DNA of 64,000 nucleotides. Origin: CAVYPR01 sp963770505 (GTDB lineage Bacteria > Actinomycetota > Acidimicrobiia > Acidimicrobiales > RAAP-2). Numbering within the stretch: position 1 is the first letter of the stretch; every line of letters starts with the position of its first letter. The notes beneath the pieces were generated by a model. It was not told the DNA's origin. It ran no database searches and saw only the letters and a list, made by a program, of their open reading frames with translations. Positions 10,401 through 18,194 of the stretch are shown here, one piece after another. The position numbers and the translations under genes are program-made. Where the stretch lies: assembly GCA_963770505.1 (NCBI GenBank), contig CAVYPR010000006.1, positions 62,001-126,000 of the forward strand. Direction: 5' to 3'.

Positions 10401-11768
10401 GGTCGCGGCGGCATGGGGTGGTGAGGTGACCTTGATCTTTGTGGTGCTCACGAAGGTCACGGAGCCGGCCGGGATTGTCGTCCCGCCGAATGTGACCGTG
10501 GTGGCCCCTGAGACGAAGTTGGTGCCTGTGAGGGTGACCGTGGTCCCCCCACCGGCCGGCCCGGCGGCCGGTGTGACCTTGGTGATGGTCGGGGAAACCT
10601 TGATCTTGATGCCGGCGTGCCCTGTCGACTTCGCGTAGTTGCCCGAGGTGGGCGTGAACTTGGCGGTGAGCGTCAGTGTGCCGACCGGGAGCGTTGAGAC
10701 TGTCAGTGATGCCGTGCCGGCAGAGACCGCCTTTGTCCCGAGCACGGTCGCACCGTTCAGGAACTGGACGTTGCCCGCGACCGCCGGTGTGACCGTGGCC
10801 GTCAGCTTCACGTTCTGGCCGAAGGCCTGGGAGCCTGTCGGTGTCGTGGTCAGCGCGGTCTTCGTCGGAGCTGCGGTGACGGAGTAAACAAGGTTGCCCA
10901 CCGAATTGCTGTAGAGCCCACTGGATGTCGGCGTGAAGACCGCGTTGATGAGGTTCGTACCGGCCGGGAGTGTGGTCTCTGTGATGGAGGCTTTGCCTGT
11001 GGCCACGGTCACCGGGGTGCCGATGTCGGTCGTGCGGTTGAGGAACTGCACGCTGCCGGTGGCCGCGGGCGGTGTGAGCGTCGCCGTGAACTTCACATTG
11101 GTCCCGTAGTGCTGCGGGCTGGATGGACTGGCCGACACCGTCGTCACGCTCGTCGGGTAGACGACGGACCATGTTGTTCCGGTGATCTTGATGTCGGCTG
11201 AGTTGTAGGAGGTGGTCGTCGTCGGATTGCTCGTGACGAGACGAATCACGTAGAGGTCCGCGTAGCCGTTTGTCGGCGGTGTCGGCACATTCGGGACCGA
11301 CGCGATGTATGTCTTCAGGCTTGTGTCGGTGGGGGCGCCCGTGTAGACGGGAAACGGAGAGGTCTTAAGCGGGGGCGGTGCCGAAGCGTTGGGGTAGGCG
11401 GTGGTGCCACCAAGCAGCTGGCCGGTCCACTTTCCCGCGGCCACACCCTTGACCGGCGTGTAGGCGTACAGGGTCGCTGTCTTGTCGTTGGCGTTCAGGA
11501 CGCTGGTTCCCTCGGCGTAGGCGGCGAACGGTTGCGCAGTGATCTTGCCGCTGGTGATCTGCTGGCCTGTGGCGTTGAAAAAGAGCAAACCTCCTGCAGA
11601 TGTGCTCAACGGCAGCGGTTCCCACGGTGCCACCGGCGTGTAGGCGCCGGCCTGCGGTACCTCTACGACCCCGGCCGCCAGGAGGGCGCAGCCCATGATC
11701 GCTGCGCTGAGGCTGATCACGGTCAGCAGCCGGAGCGGGGTGCGATTGCGTCGCAGGTTCATCGTCAC
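7467..11768 (-). CDS. Giant secreted IPT/TIG-repeat protein with C-terminal propeller blades
   Basis: 1,433 residues from the GTG at 11768. An ATG six bases inside (11762) has better spacing to the AAAGG ribosome-binding site and may be the true start. Order: signal peptide (to about residue 42); the N-terminal domain shared with two neighbours (about 43-205); two Ig-like bacterial domains of the Big_3 type (about 209-392); eight IPT/TIG domains, six of them nearly identical, each opening with a (P)TITKVTP-like strand and a GGGTTVTL turn; one putative-Ig (He_PIG-like) domain; then about six 45-residue blades with the motif YWL(V/I)GSDGGVFAFG. No LPXTG or transmembrane anchor is visible, so attachment may be non-covalent. 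It is likely an adhesin or wall-layer protein. Its start overlaps the upstream gene's stop. Confidence 0.85.
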   Translation of the reverse strand: MTMNLRRNRTPLRLLTVISLSAAIMGCALLAAGVVEVPQAGAYTPVAPWEPLPLSTSAGGLLFFNATGQQITSGKITAQPFAAYAEGTSVLNANDKTATLYAYTPVKGVAAGKWTGQLLGGTTAYPNASAPPPLKTSPFPVYTGAPTDTSLKTYIASVPNVPTPPTNGYADLYVIRLVTSNPTTTTSYNSADIKITGTTWSVVYPTSVTTVSASPSSPQHYGTNVKFTATLTPPAATGSVQFLNRTTDIGTPVTVATGKASITETTLPAGTNLINAVFTPTSSGLYSNSVGNLVYSVTAAPTKTALTTTPTGSQAFGQNVKLTATVTPAVAGNVQFLNGATVLGTKAVSAGTASLTVSTLPVGTLTLTAKFTPTSGNYAKSTGHAGIKIKVSPTITKVTPAAGPAGGGTTVTLTGTNFVSGATTVTFGGTTIPAGSVTFVSTTKIKVTSPPHAAATVTVKATTAGGTSASGEHFTYVAAPTITNVTPAAGSTGGGTTVTLTGTGFVSGATTVTFGGTTIGAGSVTFVSTTQIKVTSPPHAAGAVTVQATTAGGTSASGEHFTYVTGPSITKVTPGAGPTGGGTTVTLSGSGFVSGATSVTFGGTTIPAGSVTFVSSTQIKVTSPPHAAGTVTVKATTTAGTSESGEHFVYGAPTITKVTPPAGPTGGGTTVTLTGSGFVSGATTVTFGGTTIGTGSVTFVSSIQIKVTSPPHAAATVTVKATTAGGTSASGEHFTYVAAPTITNVTPAVGPTGGGTTVTLTGTGYLSGATTVTFGGTTIGAGSVTFVSSTQIKVTSPPHAAATVTVKATTAGGTSASGEHFTYVATPTITKVTPAAGPTGGGTTVTLNGTGFVSGATTVTFGGTTIGAGSVTFVSSTQIKVTSPSHAPGTVTVKATTVGGTSTSGEHFTYEAAPTVASFTPTSGPSSGGTTVVITGTHFTGATSVKFGTTATASFSVTNATHITAKTKAHAAGTVLINVTTPGGTATSTTDYTFVVGPTVTSFTPTSGPSSGGTTVVITGTHFTGATSVKFGTTAAGSFSVTNATHITAKTKAHADTTVRISVTTVGGTGTSATTFSFTAAPVFTADAPPTTAAVGKLYSYTFAASGNPAPTYALSGQPTWLSINSSTGAVTGTPPSGTTSFTYSVKASNGVAPAATAGPFSVTVSSVSSSGYDLVGSDGGVFVFPTGQSSGFFGSLPGLGVKVNNIVGMVPTSTDEGYFLVGSDGGVFAFGTAPFLGSLPGLHVTPTLPIAGIVAANADKGYFLVGKDGGVFAFGTVPFLGSLPGKGISVDNIIGIASTPSGNGYWLVSATGTVYGFGAAQTLGTAKGSSSPVSAIAGTPTGGGYWITTQNGTVYAFGNAKKPAPGTLPGVGVTPAHPVIGIVHTSDTAGYWLIGSDGGIFAFGDAPFVGSLPGVTVHVTNVVGAVPTAGTG
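9043..10600 (-). repeat. Six near-identical ~258-bp coding tandem repeats (IPT/TIG)
   Basis: The landmark gaagtgctc(g/a)ccgga recurs at about 258-261 bp intervals from about 9046 to 10,350, with the surrounding sequence almost unchanged. Each unit encodes one IPT/TIG domain. Such long DNA-level identity points to recent duplication or gene conversion and makes the copy number prone to change by recombination or to misassembly. Two further IPT/TIG copies (about 8500-9040) are diverged. Confidence 0.85.
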
Positions 11769-12772
11769 AAACCTTTCTGAGTGAATTGCTCGACTTTATC
11801 AGATTCATCACCATTCTTGACTTCGGGATCGGCAGCCGAGGCGCTCCGGGCGCGAGATCGGCGCAGCCTGACCACGGTGTAGGCCAGCGCCCCTAGGAGC
11901 ACCAGAGCGCCGAGCACGAGACCGATGACCAGGCCGGCGGAGCTTCCCGACGGCGACTGTCCGGCCGCTCCGTTGCCCGATCCCCCACCCGATCCGCCCT
12001 GTGCCCCCGAAGCGTGGGCGGGCGTGCTGCTCGACGGCACGGTGGTGGACGAGTTGCCGGTGGAGCTGGAGGCACCTTGGGCCCCGGCGGACGAGCCCCC
12101 GGAGGAGCTTGAACCTACGGGGGATCCGGTGGCCGGAACGTTCGAGCTGACCGAGGTCGTGGGCGGCGCGGTCGTGGTCGGCGTGAGCACCGCTTCGGCC
12201 GACGTCGCCGTTCCCGCCCCGCAGTTCACCGGCCCGCCTCCGACGGCGTGCCAGGTCTCACCTGTCACCTGGATGTCAAGGGTCGGATAGTGCTTCGTCG
12301 CCGCGGGCTGGTTTGTCGTGTCCAGGTACATGCGGAGCTGAATGAAGCCGTCCCACTTCGGAGGGTACGCCTCGATGAAATCGCCCAGCGAGGGATCCTT
12401 GCTGGTTGCCGCGGCCATCGGCACTGTCGGATTGGAGTACGAGGAGGCGGCCGTCATTGTCTCGCCACTCCAGTCGCCCGGTGGAAAGCCCTGGAGTGGA
12501 AGGAACGCGAAGAGCGTGGCCGACCGTCCGGAGCCGTTGTAGGGCGCTTTTGCCGGGACCGATGACGCGGCCAGCCAGGCGAACGGGACGGCACCAACGC
12601 TGCCGCTCGTGACCTGCTGGCCGGCTTGGTTGCACAGACCGAGGAAACCCGACGAGCTCGGATCGGTGTACGGCACGGCGCCTGTCGCCATTGCCGGAGC
12701 GGCACCCGCGACCGTACCGATGAGCAGCGTGCCTGCTGCGATCGAGAGCCTGAGCATGCGGGTGCGCTTCAC
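11765..12772 (-). CDS. Secreted, membrane-anchored protein with the shared N-terminal domain
   Basis: 335 residues from a GTG overlapping the previous gene's stop. It has a signal peptide ending near PAMATGA, then a domain of about 150 residues related to the N-termini of the two neighbouring giant proteins. Common features are a GL(C/F)N/YN.AGQQ(V/I)T.G segment, a PFA(W/A) segment, a GDWSG/GNWSG turn, an L.TxxP..xT.Y..LDIQVTG strand, and a closing TWxxV. A Ser/Thr/Gly-rich linker, one transmembrane helix (GLVIGLVLGALVLLGALAY) and a charged cytoplasmic tail follow. It may be a membrane receptor for the same ligand or wall structure that the secreted paralogues use. The domain family is not one I can name. 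Confidence 0.8.
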   Translation of the reverse strand: MKRTRMLRLSIAAGTLLIGTVAGAAPAMATGAVPYTDPSSSGFLGLCNQAGQQVTSGSVGAVPFAWLAASSVPAKAPYNGSGRSATLFAFLPLQGFPPGDWSGETMTAASSYSNPTVPMAAATSKDPSLGDFIEAYPPKWDGFIQLRMYLDTTNQPAATKHYPTLDIQVTGETWHAVGGGPVNCGAGTATSAEAVLTPTTTAPPTTSVSSNVPATGSPVGSSSSGGSSAGAQGASSSTGNSSTTVPSSSTPAHASGAQGGSGGGSGNGAAGQSPSGSSAGLVIGLVLGALVLLGALAYTVVRLRRSRARSASAADPEVKNGDESDKVEQFTQKGL

Positions 12773-14074
12773 GACTCCGCCTTGACGTGCTTTCCCCTTG
12801 GCGCGCTGGTCACCGTGGCATCTGGTGCGGCACCTGCCACCCCCACTGCGATCCCATCACGAAGCTCGCCGCCCTCCAGGTCGGCCCCGGCGCCGGCGCC
12901 GCTCCCGCCGGTGCCGTCGTCGGCAACCCCATGGCTTGCCTCATCCAGACCCCCGGCCCCGGCCCGACGGCGATAGCGGCGGCAGAGCGCGACAGCCAGG
13001 ATGACCAGGAGGATGAGCACGATGAGGGGCCAGGGGATCGCCCAGAATCCGGCGCTGGCAGTGGTCGCCGCCGCTCTTGCTCCTCCCCCAAGTGGGTCGT
13101 GGCCCCGAGCTGTCACTGAAGCACTGAGGCGGAACTGGGGCCAGGCACCGGTCACCGTGACTCGCTCAGTCACGGCTGCTCCCGGGAGCAGCAATGCGAT
13201 GGCGGGTACCTTGGCCGTCCGGGAGGAACCGATCACCTCCGATACTGCGACGTTCTGGGTGACCGCCAGGTCGACGTTTCCGGCGTTGTACAGCACGTAG
13301 GTGACAACTGCTCTCCCTTCGCCGAAGGGGTTGAGCGTCTGTTCGTAGGTGGCGTGCAGATCACTCACCGTGAGGATCGGGGTGAGCTGGCCGGCGACCT
13401 GGACGTAGACCCGGGAGCCGACCCGCTGGTAGAGAACGATCCGCTGTCCCGACGAATTGGTTCCCACCGTGCGCAGCGAGGCGACGAGGCCGCCGGCATA
13501 GTCCCCGGGCGCGGCCGTGGGCGGGATGTCCATGCTGAACGGCACCACGACCGTGCCTGGCGTCCCCGAGGTGCTCTTCGGCGGCACTACAACGGCTGTT
13601 GACCCCGCCGGAAGAGCGATCCACGAGCCGGCACTCTTGGACTTGGCGCCAGGTGGGAGGAGCCCGAAGCTGCCGCCGGCGGTCTCCTCGGCGTCCGTCG
13701 CGCTCAACCCGAGAGAGAGGGGCGTCTTCGAGTAGTTGACCAGGGCCACGTGGTCGCGGCAAGACACCGCCGGGGGTCACCCCCAAGTTGAACCAGGACC
13801 GGCCGTCGGGCCCGGTGCTCGATGACGGTGCGATCCCGAAGGTCACCCGGCCTGTGGATGTGGGAGCGACCGGGCTGATCGTGCTCGGGTGCGAGTCGCG
13901 GGCATGTGTGGTCGCATCCCGGGAACCGCCGGCGGCCAGGACCGTCGCCCCCGTATGGGCCGAAGCGACGGCAGAAGAACCGCCGAACACAGCCGCCGCA
14001 GCAGCCAGGCAGAGTGCTACGCCGCCGAGAGCGCGCCGCAGAACGAGCGAGCGCGAGTTACCTCTTGGCACCAT
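12769..14074 (-). pseudogene. DUF916-type (WxL-interacting) surface protein gene, frameshifted
   Basis: Two frames together make one protein. From the ATG at 14074 the first frame gives a signal peptide (RRALGGVALCLAAAAAVFGG) and the DUF916 opening FGIAPSS...DGRSWFNLGVTPGG. It then derails near 13,770-13,785 and a second frame continues RDHVALVNYSKTPLSL, as the family expects. The two segments join if one base is removed around GGCGGTGTCTTGCC. The second part contains the rest of DUF916, a DUF3324-like Ig segment (VTYVLYNAGNVDLAVTQNV), a transmembrane helix (PWPLIVLILLVILAVAL) and a basic cytoplasmic tail. Homologues in Firmicutes bind WxL proteins and peptidoglycan. The break is either a real inactivation or a base-calling error. 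The 3' stop overlaps the next gene's GTG. Confidence 0.8.
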
Positions 14075-14174
14075 CTCCCCCTTGCCGTCGGATCGCCTGC
14101 ACAGCACGTCAAGGCTGGCGGGGCAGGGCTCCATTGAGGAGCGATCTCTATTCCTGACTAATTTTCCCGCATTT

Positions 14175-14203
14175 ATTGTATCTAGTGGATTAATGGCTGA
14201 CAA
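14175..14203 (-). promoter_or_regulatory. Sigma70-type promoter for the DUF916 gene group
   Basis: On the minus strand: -35 TTGTCA (14198-14203), exactly 17 bp, -10 TACAAT (14175-14180). It lies in an AT-rich island about 100 bp before the ATG at 14074, so the downstream genes may be transcribed separately from those upstream of the hairpin at 14,275. Confidence 0.6.
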
Positions 14204-14274
14204 GGCAGCCCTCGGGCGGAGCTACGAGCACACGGAGGTGGCCGATGGACCCGGTCACGCCCCACAACGCGAAG

Positions 14275-14318
14275 CAAGAGGGCGGGAACCGGCAGGGGGA
14301 CCGGTTCCCGCCCTCTTG
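14275..14318 (-). terminator. Perfect 18-bp inverted repeat, likely terminator
   Basis: caagagggcgggaaccgg (14275-14292) pairs perfectly with 14301-14318 around an 8-nt loop. It sits 47 bp after the stop of the Ig-repeat gene. There is no strong U-tract, which is common for actinobacterial terminators. Confidence 0.65.
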
Positions 14319-14364
14319 AGTTGCCTCCGGGGAGGGGGGATTCCCCGGGGCGATCCGTCGCCTC

Positions 14365-16506
14365 CTACACGATCGTGAAGGTGAGCGTGGCGGTGTACTC
14401 CCCCGGCGTCACCGACGATGGCGCCACCAGGTTCAGTACGCCGTAGATGTAGACCGAGCCGGTGCCCGCAGCGCTGCTCGAGGCGAAGGCGTGCGGCACC
14501 GTTGCCAGGCCCTCGCTCCCGCTCGCCCCCGCTGCGTAGACGACGCCACCATTCCCAACGTTGTTGGTGTTGATGGCAATCGTCCCACCATTGGTCCCGA
14601 GAGTCCCGTAGACATTGCCGGTGAGGTACCCCGGCGTGACCCCGGTGAAGGTCAGGTTCTCGGCGTTGATGTCGTCGCTGGGACTCACTTCGCCTCCGCT
14701 GGTGAAGTTGGTCACCTCGGCCGAAGCGGTCCACGTGTTCTCGCCGATGCCGGTGTCGGTGATGGTGACGCCCTGACTCGGATGCGCCGCGCTCCCGAAC
14801 GGGGCGCTGGCCGAGTAGGTGCCGTTGCCGGCATTCAACGTCGCCGTGCCGAGATTGAACGGGTTAGTCGGCGAGTAGGGGGTCGTGATCGTCAGGGTCC
14901 CGGCTGGGATGTCGACCTCGACGTTCTGGGCGGCCGGGGTGTACGAGCCCTGGGCCGTGGCCGTGTAGTCCACGGCTGCCGACGCCGAATTGGCCCAATC
15001 GGTCAGATTCGACGAGTTGAAGGCGGCCACGATGTAGTGGGTCCCGACCGGGCCGATCGGATATGTCACGGTCGCTGTCCCTCCAGCCCCGAGGTTCACC
15101 GTCTCGAGAGCGATGCTGCTGCCGGTGATGGCGTTCGAGTTGGTGGCGCCGTTGTCGTAGAACGTGACGGTGCCCGTCGGTGCGGCGGTGGTGGCCGTCG
15201 TGGTCACGTTGGTCACCGACGCCGTCAGCTGGACGAGCGAGTTGGTCGTCGCCGACGTCGGGTCCACCGTCAGCGCCGTACTCGTGGTGTCGCCGGGAGG
15301 CGACTGCACCGTGAACGACACTGCCGTCGCCGTGGACGACGCGTACTCGGCGGAGGTCGGATTGAAGACCGCGTTCAGGTCGTCGGTGCCCACCGGGAGC
15401 GACGTGGTCGTGACCGAGGCGGCCCCGGCGGACACGGTCTGCGGCGAACCGAGATCGACCTCCGGGCCGGCCCCGTTGAGCTGGTACTCGAACTGCACGG
15501 TTCCGGCCGGCGTGGTGGAGTCATCGTCGGCCACGGTCGCGTCGATCGTCTCCGGCGTCCCCGCGAACTGTGGGCTGGAGGGACTCACCGACGAGATACT
15601 CGTCGACGTCCCGACGGCGGTCACGCTGTAGTCCACCGTTCCCACCGGTGACTCCGTTGCCGTCGAGGAGCCGCTGTAGGCGAGGTCCGCCGCCGGGGTG
15701 AAGACAGCGTCGAGGGTGTTCGCTCCGAGGGGCAGGGTCACTCCAAGCGACGCCGTGGTGGTCGCCGCCGTACCGTTCGTCTCCGACACCGGCGACCCGA
15801 TGGGTGAGCCGTTGTCCTCGAACTGGACCGAACCGGCGACTGCCGGCGACACCGACGCGCTCAGCGAGACGGACTGCCCTTCGGCCTGCGAACCGGTCGG
15901 CGTTGCCGTCAGCGCGACCGTGGTCGGGTTGAGCGACACCGTCGGGTAGACGACTGACCACGTGGTCCCGGTGATCTGGATGTCCGTTGCGTCGTACGTC
16001 GTCGTGGTGGTCGGGTCACTGGTCTTGAGACGCAGCTCGTAGATGCCCGCGTATCCGGCTGTCGTCAGTGTGTTCGGGAACTGCTGCGCGTAGGACTTGA
16101 GGGTTGTGTCCGTCGCCGCACCCGTATAGAGCGGCGTCGCCGTGTTGAGCGGAGCCGGGGCACTGGCGTTCGGGTATGTCGTCGTACCTCCGAGCGCCTG
16201 GCCGCTCCAGTTCCCGGGGGCCTGGAGGGAAGGCGTGTAGCCGAAGAGCGTCGCCTGCGAGTCGCCGCCGTTGAGGACGGTCGTGCCCTTCACGTAGGCG
16301 GCGAAGGGAGCGACCGTCGTGCTGCCGCCCGTGATCTGCTGTCCTGCCGAGTTGTAGAAGAGGAGGCCGCCGACTTCCTGTGCTGGTGGCGACGTCTGCC
16401 ACGGCGGGGTAGCGGCCCCCGCCACGCCGGAGAATCCGACGGCGAGGAACCCGGCGACCAGGGAGAGGACCCCCACGATCGCCAGGGGTCTGGACAACTT
16501 GCTCAT
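14365..16506 (-). CDS. Secreted Ig-repeat protein with shared N-terminal domain and WxL-like C-terminus
   Basis: 713 residues; the ATG at 16506 follows GGAG with 9-bp spacing. Signal peptide to about residue 32; shared N-terminal domain (about 33-190) very close to that of the 1,433-residue protein (PFAAY.KGTTVLN, GGTTTYPNASAP, TGTTWSVVYP); three Big_3-like Ig domains. The last about 190 residues begin with VEVDIPAGTLTITTPYSP, contain VTITDTGIGENTWTASAEV and end TPGEYTATLTFTIV. That is the pattern of the WxL cell-wall-binding domain, although the WxL tripeptide itself is not obvious. The next gene is a DUF916 protein, the known partner class of WxL proteins, which supports the reading. Rich in ACA threonine codons less than its neighbours. 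Confidence 0.8.
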   Translation of the reverse strand: MSKLSRPLAIVGVLSLVAGFLAVGFSGVAGAATPPWQTSPPAQEVGGLLFYNSAGQQITGGSTTVAPFAAYVKGTTVLNGGDSQATLFGYTPSLQAPGNWSGQALGGTTTYPNASAPAPLNTATPLYTGAATDTTLKSYAQQFPNTLTTAGYAGIYELRLKTSDPTTTTTYDATDIQITGTTWSVVYPTVSLNPTTVALTATPTGSQAEGQSVSLSASVSPAVAGSVQFEDNGSPIGSPVSETNGTAATTTASLGVTLPLGANTLDAVFTPAADLAYSGSSTATESPVGTVDYSVTAVGTSTSISSVSPSSPQFAGTPETIDATVADDDSTTPAGTVQFEYQLNGAGPEVDLGSPQTVSAGAASVTTTSLPVGTDDLNAVFNPTSAEYASSTATAVSFTVQSPPGDTTSTALTVDPTSATTNSLVQLTASVTNVTTTATTAAPTGTVTFYDNGATNSNAITGSSIALETVNLGAGGTATVTYPIGPVGTHYIVAAFNSSNLTDWANSASAAVDYTATAQGSYTPAAQNVEVDIPAGTLTITTPYSPTNPFNLGTATLNAGNGTYSASAPFGSAAHPSQGVTITDTGIGENTWTASAEVTNFTSGGEVSPSDDINAENLTFTGVTPGYLTGNVYGTLGTNGGTIAINTNNVGNGGVVYAAGASGSEGLATVPHAFASSSAAGTGSVYIYGVLNLVAPSSVTPGEYTATLTFTIV

Positions 16507-16592
16507 GATAAAATTCTCCGATCCTTTGATGGAAATGGTCCTGTCATGTCTGCTACGGCATGTCGGCGAGGCCGACCGTCATTGGATTGCAA

Positions 16593-16653
16593 TGCCGGCC
16601 CGGGTTGGGCAGAGTCCGATCTGAAGGTCCTCCGCCCAACCCGGAATCCGGCA
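16593..16653 (-). terminator. Inverted repeat after the first gene of the locus
   Basis: ccgggttgggc (16600-16610) pairs with gcccaacccgg (16634-16644) across a 23-nt loop, extended by a bulged tgccgg/ccggca pair. It starts 5 bp past the stop at 16659, so it may partly uncouple the first gene from the rest. Confidence 0.55.
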
Positions 16654-16658
16654 GTCCG

Positions 16659-17888
16659 CTATGTGACGCCGATGTCGTTGTATGTCGGCGTCACGCCGGC
16701 GTGGGCCAAAAGCGCCTGGGCCGATGCCTTCGCGAAGAACGGCTGCGGGCCGCCTGTGTCCGAGAAGAGGGCCTTCGCCCAGTTCAGCGTGCCGCCAGGC
16801 TCGATCGGCGTCGTGTCACTGAGGTCACTCTGACGGAAGATGATGTAGTCGGAGATCGCACTCTTGTAGACCGGGTTGCTGTCACCCGGCGCCCCGGTCA
16901 GCAGCGTGACGTTTGGCGTCAGCGCCGAGCCGCCGGGGAAGACCGTCGCCGGATTGTGGAAGAAGCTGTTGTTCCACAGGCTCAACCGCCCGGCGGCGAA
17001 GGGCACGATGGCGTCGGCGGGCCGTGCGGCACCGGTGACAGCTGTCGGGGCATTCTGTTCGACCGTCGCAACATTGGTCGACAGGGTGAACGCGGGCGTT
17101 GTGCCGGTCGTGTTGTTGTACACCTTGTTGAGCGCCTTGATGAAGGTCTTGTAGACCGACGACCCTGCCGGAGGAAGCTCGGGGATGATCACGTCACTAG
17201 ACCCCGAGGTGATGCCCGGTACGGTGCTCCACGTCGCCCCATTGGTTGAATAGATGTACAGGAGCTGCTGAGCCGAGAGGCCCGTCGGCGCATTCGTGCC
17301 CCCGGTGCCGCTGTTCACGGCGAGCTCGATGTTGTCGGTCGCTATTTGCGTGGTGTGGAGCCCACCCCAACCCTGGTTGACGGCCTGGGACTGCTGGGCC
17401 GCACTTGGCAGGCTGGCGCTGGCCACGAAGTTGATCTCATTCACGTATGTCGGGTCCTGCTTGTGCGATGTCGAGGGTGTCACCTCCCAGTCGGCGAGCA
17501 ATGCCTTGATCGCTGTCCCGCTGCTCTGGACCCGCTGCACCGGGTACGTGTTGGCCCGCAGCACGTCGGTCGGGTTGAGCGGAATGGGCGACGCCTCGGT
17601 CGAGCCGTTGGCATAGGCATTCCGCCCGTTGCCGTCAGCCGTGGCATCGAAGGCGATCACTCGATTGACCGTCGCCGACGAGTTGTAACCGAGGCCGCTG
17701 TGTGGGTACCCATTGAGGGCGAAGTCGACCGCGTACTGCGGCGTGTCGCCCCCCACGCCGACAATGTCTCCCGGCTGGGGCTGGTAGTCGGCAAACGCCG
17801 ATCCCATGCCGACCAACGACACCGCGGCGACCGCCGTCCCCAGTACAGCCCCTCGTAGGAGGACCTTCTTCCTTCTCACGGTTCCCAT
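16659..17888 (-). CDS. Secreted PstS-like substrate-binding protein
   Basis: 409 residues with a clear signal peptide (RRKKVLLRGAVLGTAVAAVS... ending SAFADYQ). The mature start PGDIVGVGGDTPQYAVDFALN is typical of a PstS-related family of actinobacterial binding proteins. IIPELPPAGSSVYKTFIKAL and the later VPFAAGRLSLWNNSF and SDYIIFRQSDL fit the same periplasmic-binding fold. There is no membrane anchor or lipobox, so the protein is probably released or wall-held. It is the first gene after a strong promoter in a series that ends with the complete pst transporter, so a role in phosphate or phospho-compound binding is likely but unproven. Confidence 0.78.
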   Translation of the reverse strand: MGTVRRKKVLLRGAVLGTAVAAVSLVGMGSAFADYQPQPGDIVGVGGDTPQYAVDFALNGYPHSGLGYNSSATVNRVIAFDATADGNGRNAYANGSTEASPIPLNPTDVLRANTYPVQRVQSSGTAIKALLADWEVTPSTSHKQDPTYVNEINFVASASLPSAAQQSQAVNQGWGGLHTTQIATDNIELAVNSGTGGTNAPTGLSAQQLLYIYSTNGATWSTVPGITSGSSDVIIPELPPAGSSVYKTFIKALNKVYNNTTGTTPAFTLSTNVATVEQNAPTAVTGAARPADAIVPFAAGRLSLWNNSFFHNPATVFPGGSALTPNVTLLTGAPGDSNPVYKSAISDYIIFRQSDLSDTTPIEPGGTLNWAKALFSDTGGPQPFFAKASAQALLAHAGVTPTYNDIGVT

Positions 17889-18194
17889 CCCTTCCTCGGT
17901 TGCACGGGTCGTCGCCAGTGCGACGGCCTGGTCGGCAAATTAAACTATTCCTACCAATTTTGTCAAGATTAAATAAAGATCCCGCACCAGTTGGCTTTGA
18001 TTCGGCGGCAGGACGACCGCCGTGTCGGCGCTTCGGAGGGATTCCAGTCGCCCACGACGAGCGTGCTCGGCGGGGTGGACCCGACACCGGTCCAGCGTGC
18101 AGGAAGCGGGCGTGAGCTGGGTGTCGTCGGGCCATGACCTCGTGACATCAGGGACCGAAGGGTGTCCTGGACCAACCGATGACAGACTGCCGCG
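17889..18194. other. Intergenic region between divergent genes
   Basis: About 300 bp holding the minus-strand promoter above and, presumably, the promoter of the DDN-like gene. Apart from the AT-rich promoter island I see no gene, RNA or repeat. Confidence 0.6.
17939..17966 (-). promoter_or_regulatory. Consensus sigma70 promoter of the surface/pst locus
   Basis: Minus strand: -35 TTGACA (17961-17966), 16-bp spacer, -10 TTTAAT (17939-17944), in a conspicuously AT-rich stretch. It lies 50 bp from the ATG at 17888. The -35 is a full consensus match, unusual for this GC-rich DNA. Confidence 0.7.

Noticed and set aside
9043..10600. Regular repeats suggesting a CRISPR array
   Set aside because: The unit is about 258 bp, is in frame and encodes IPT/TIG domains; there are no short repeats with unique spacers.
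14075..14203. Start of the DUF916 gene at 14203
   Set aside because: That ATG overlaps the -35 element of a good promoter and precedes a non-signal-peptide segment; ATG 14074 gives a clean signal peptide.
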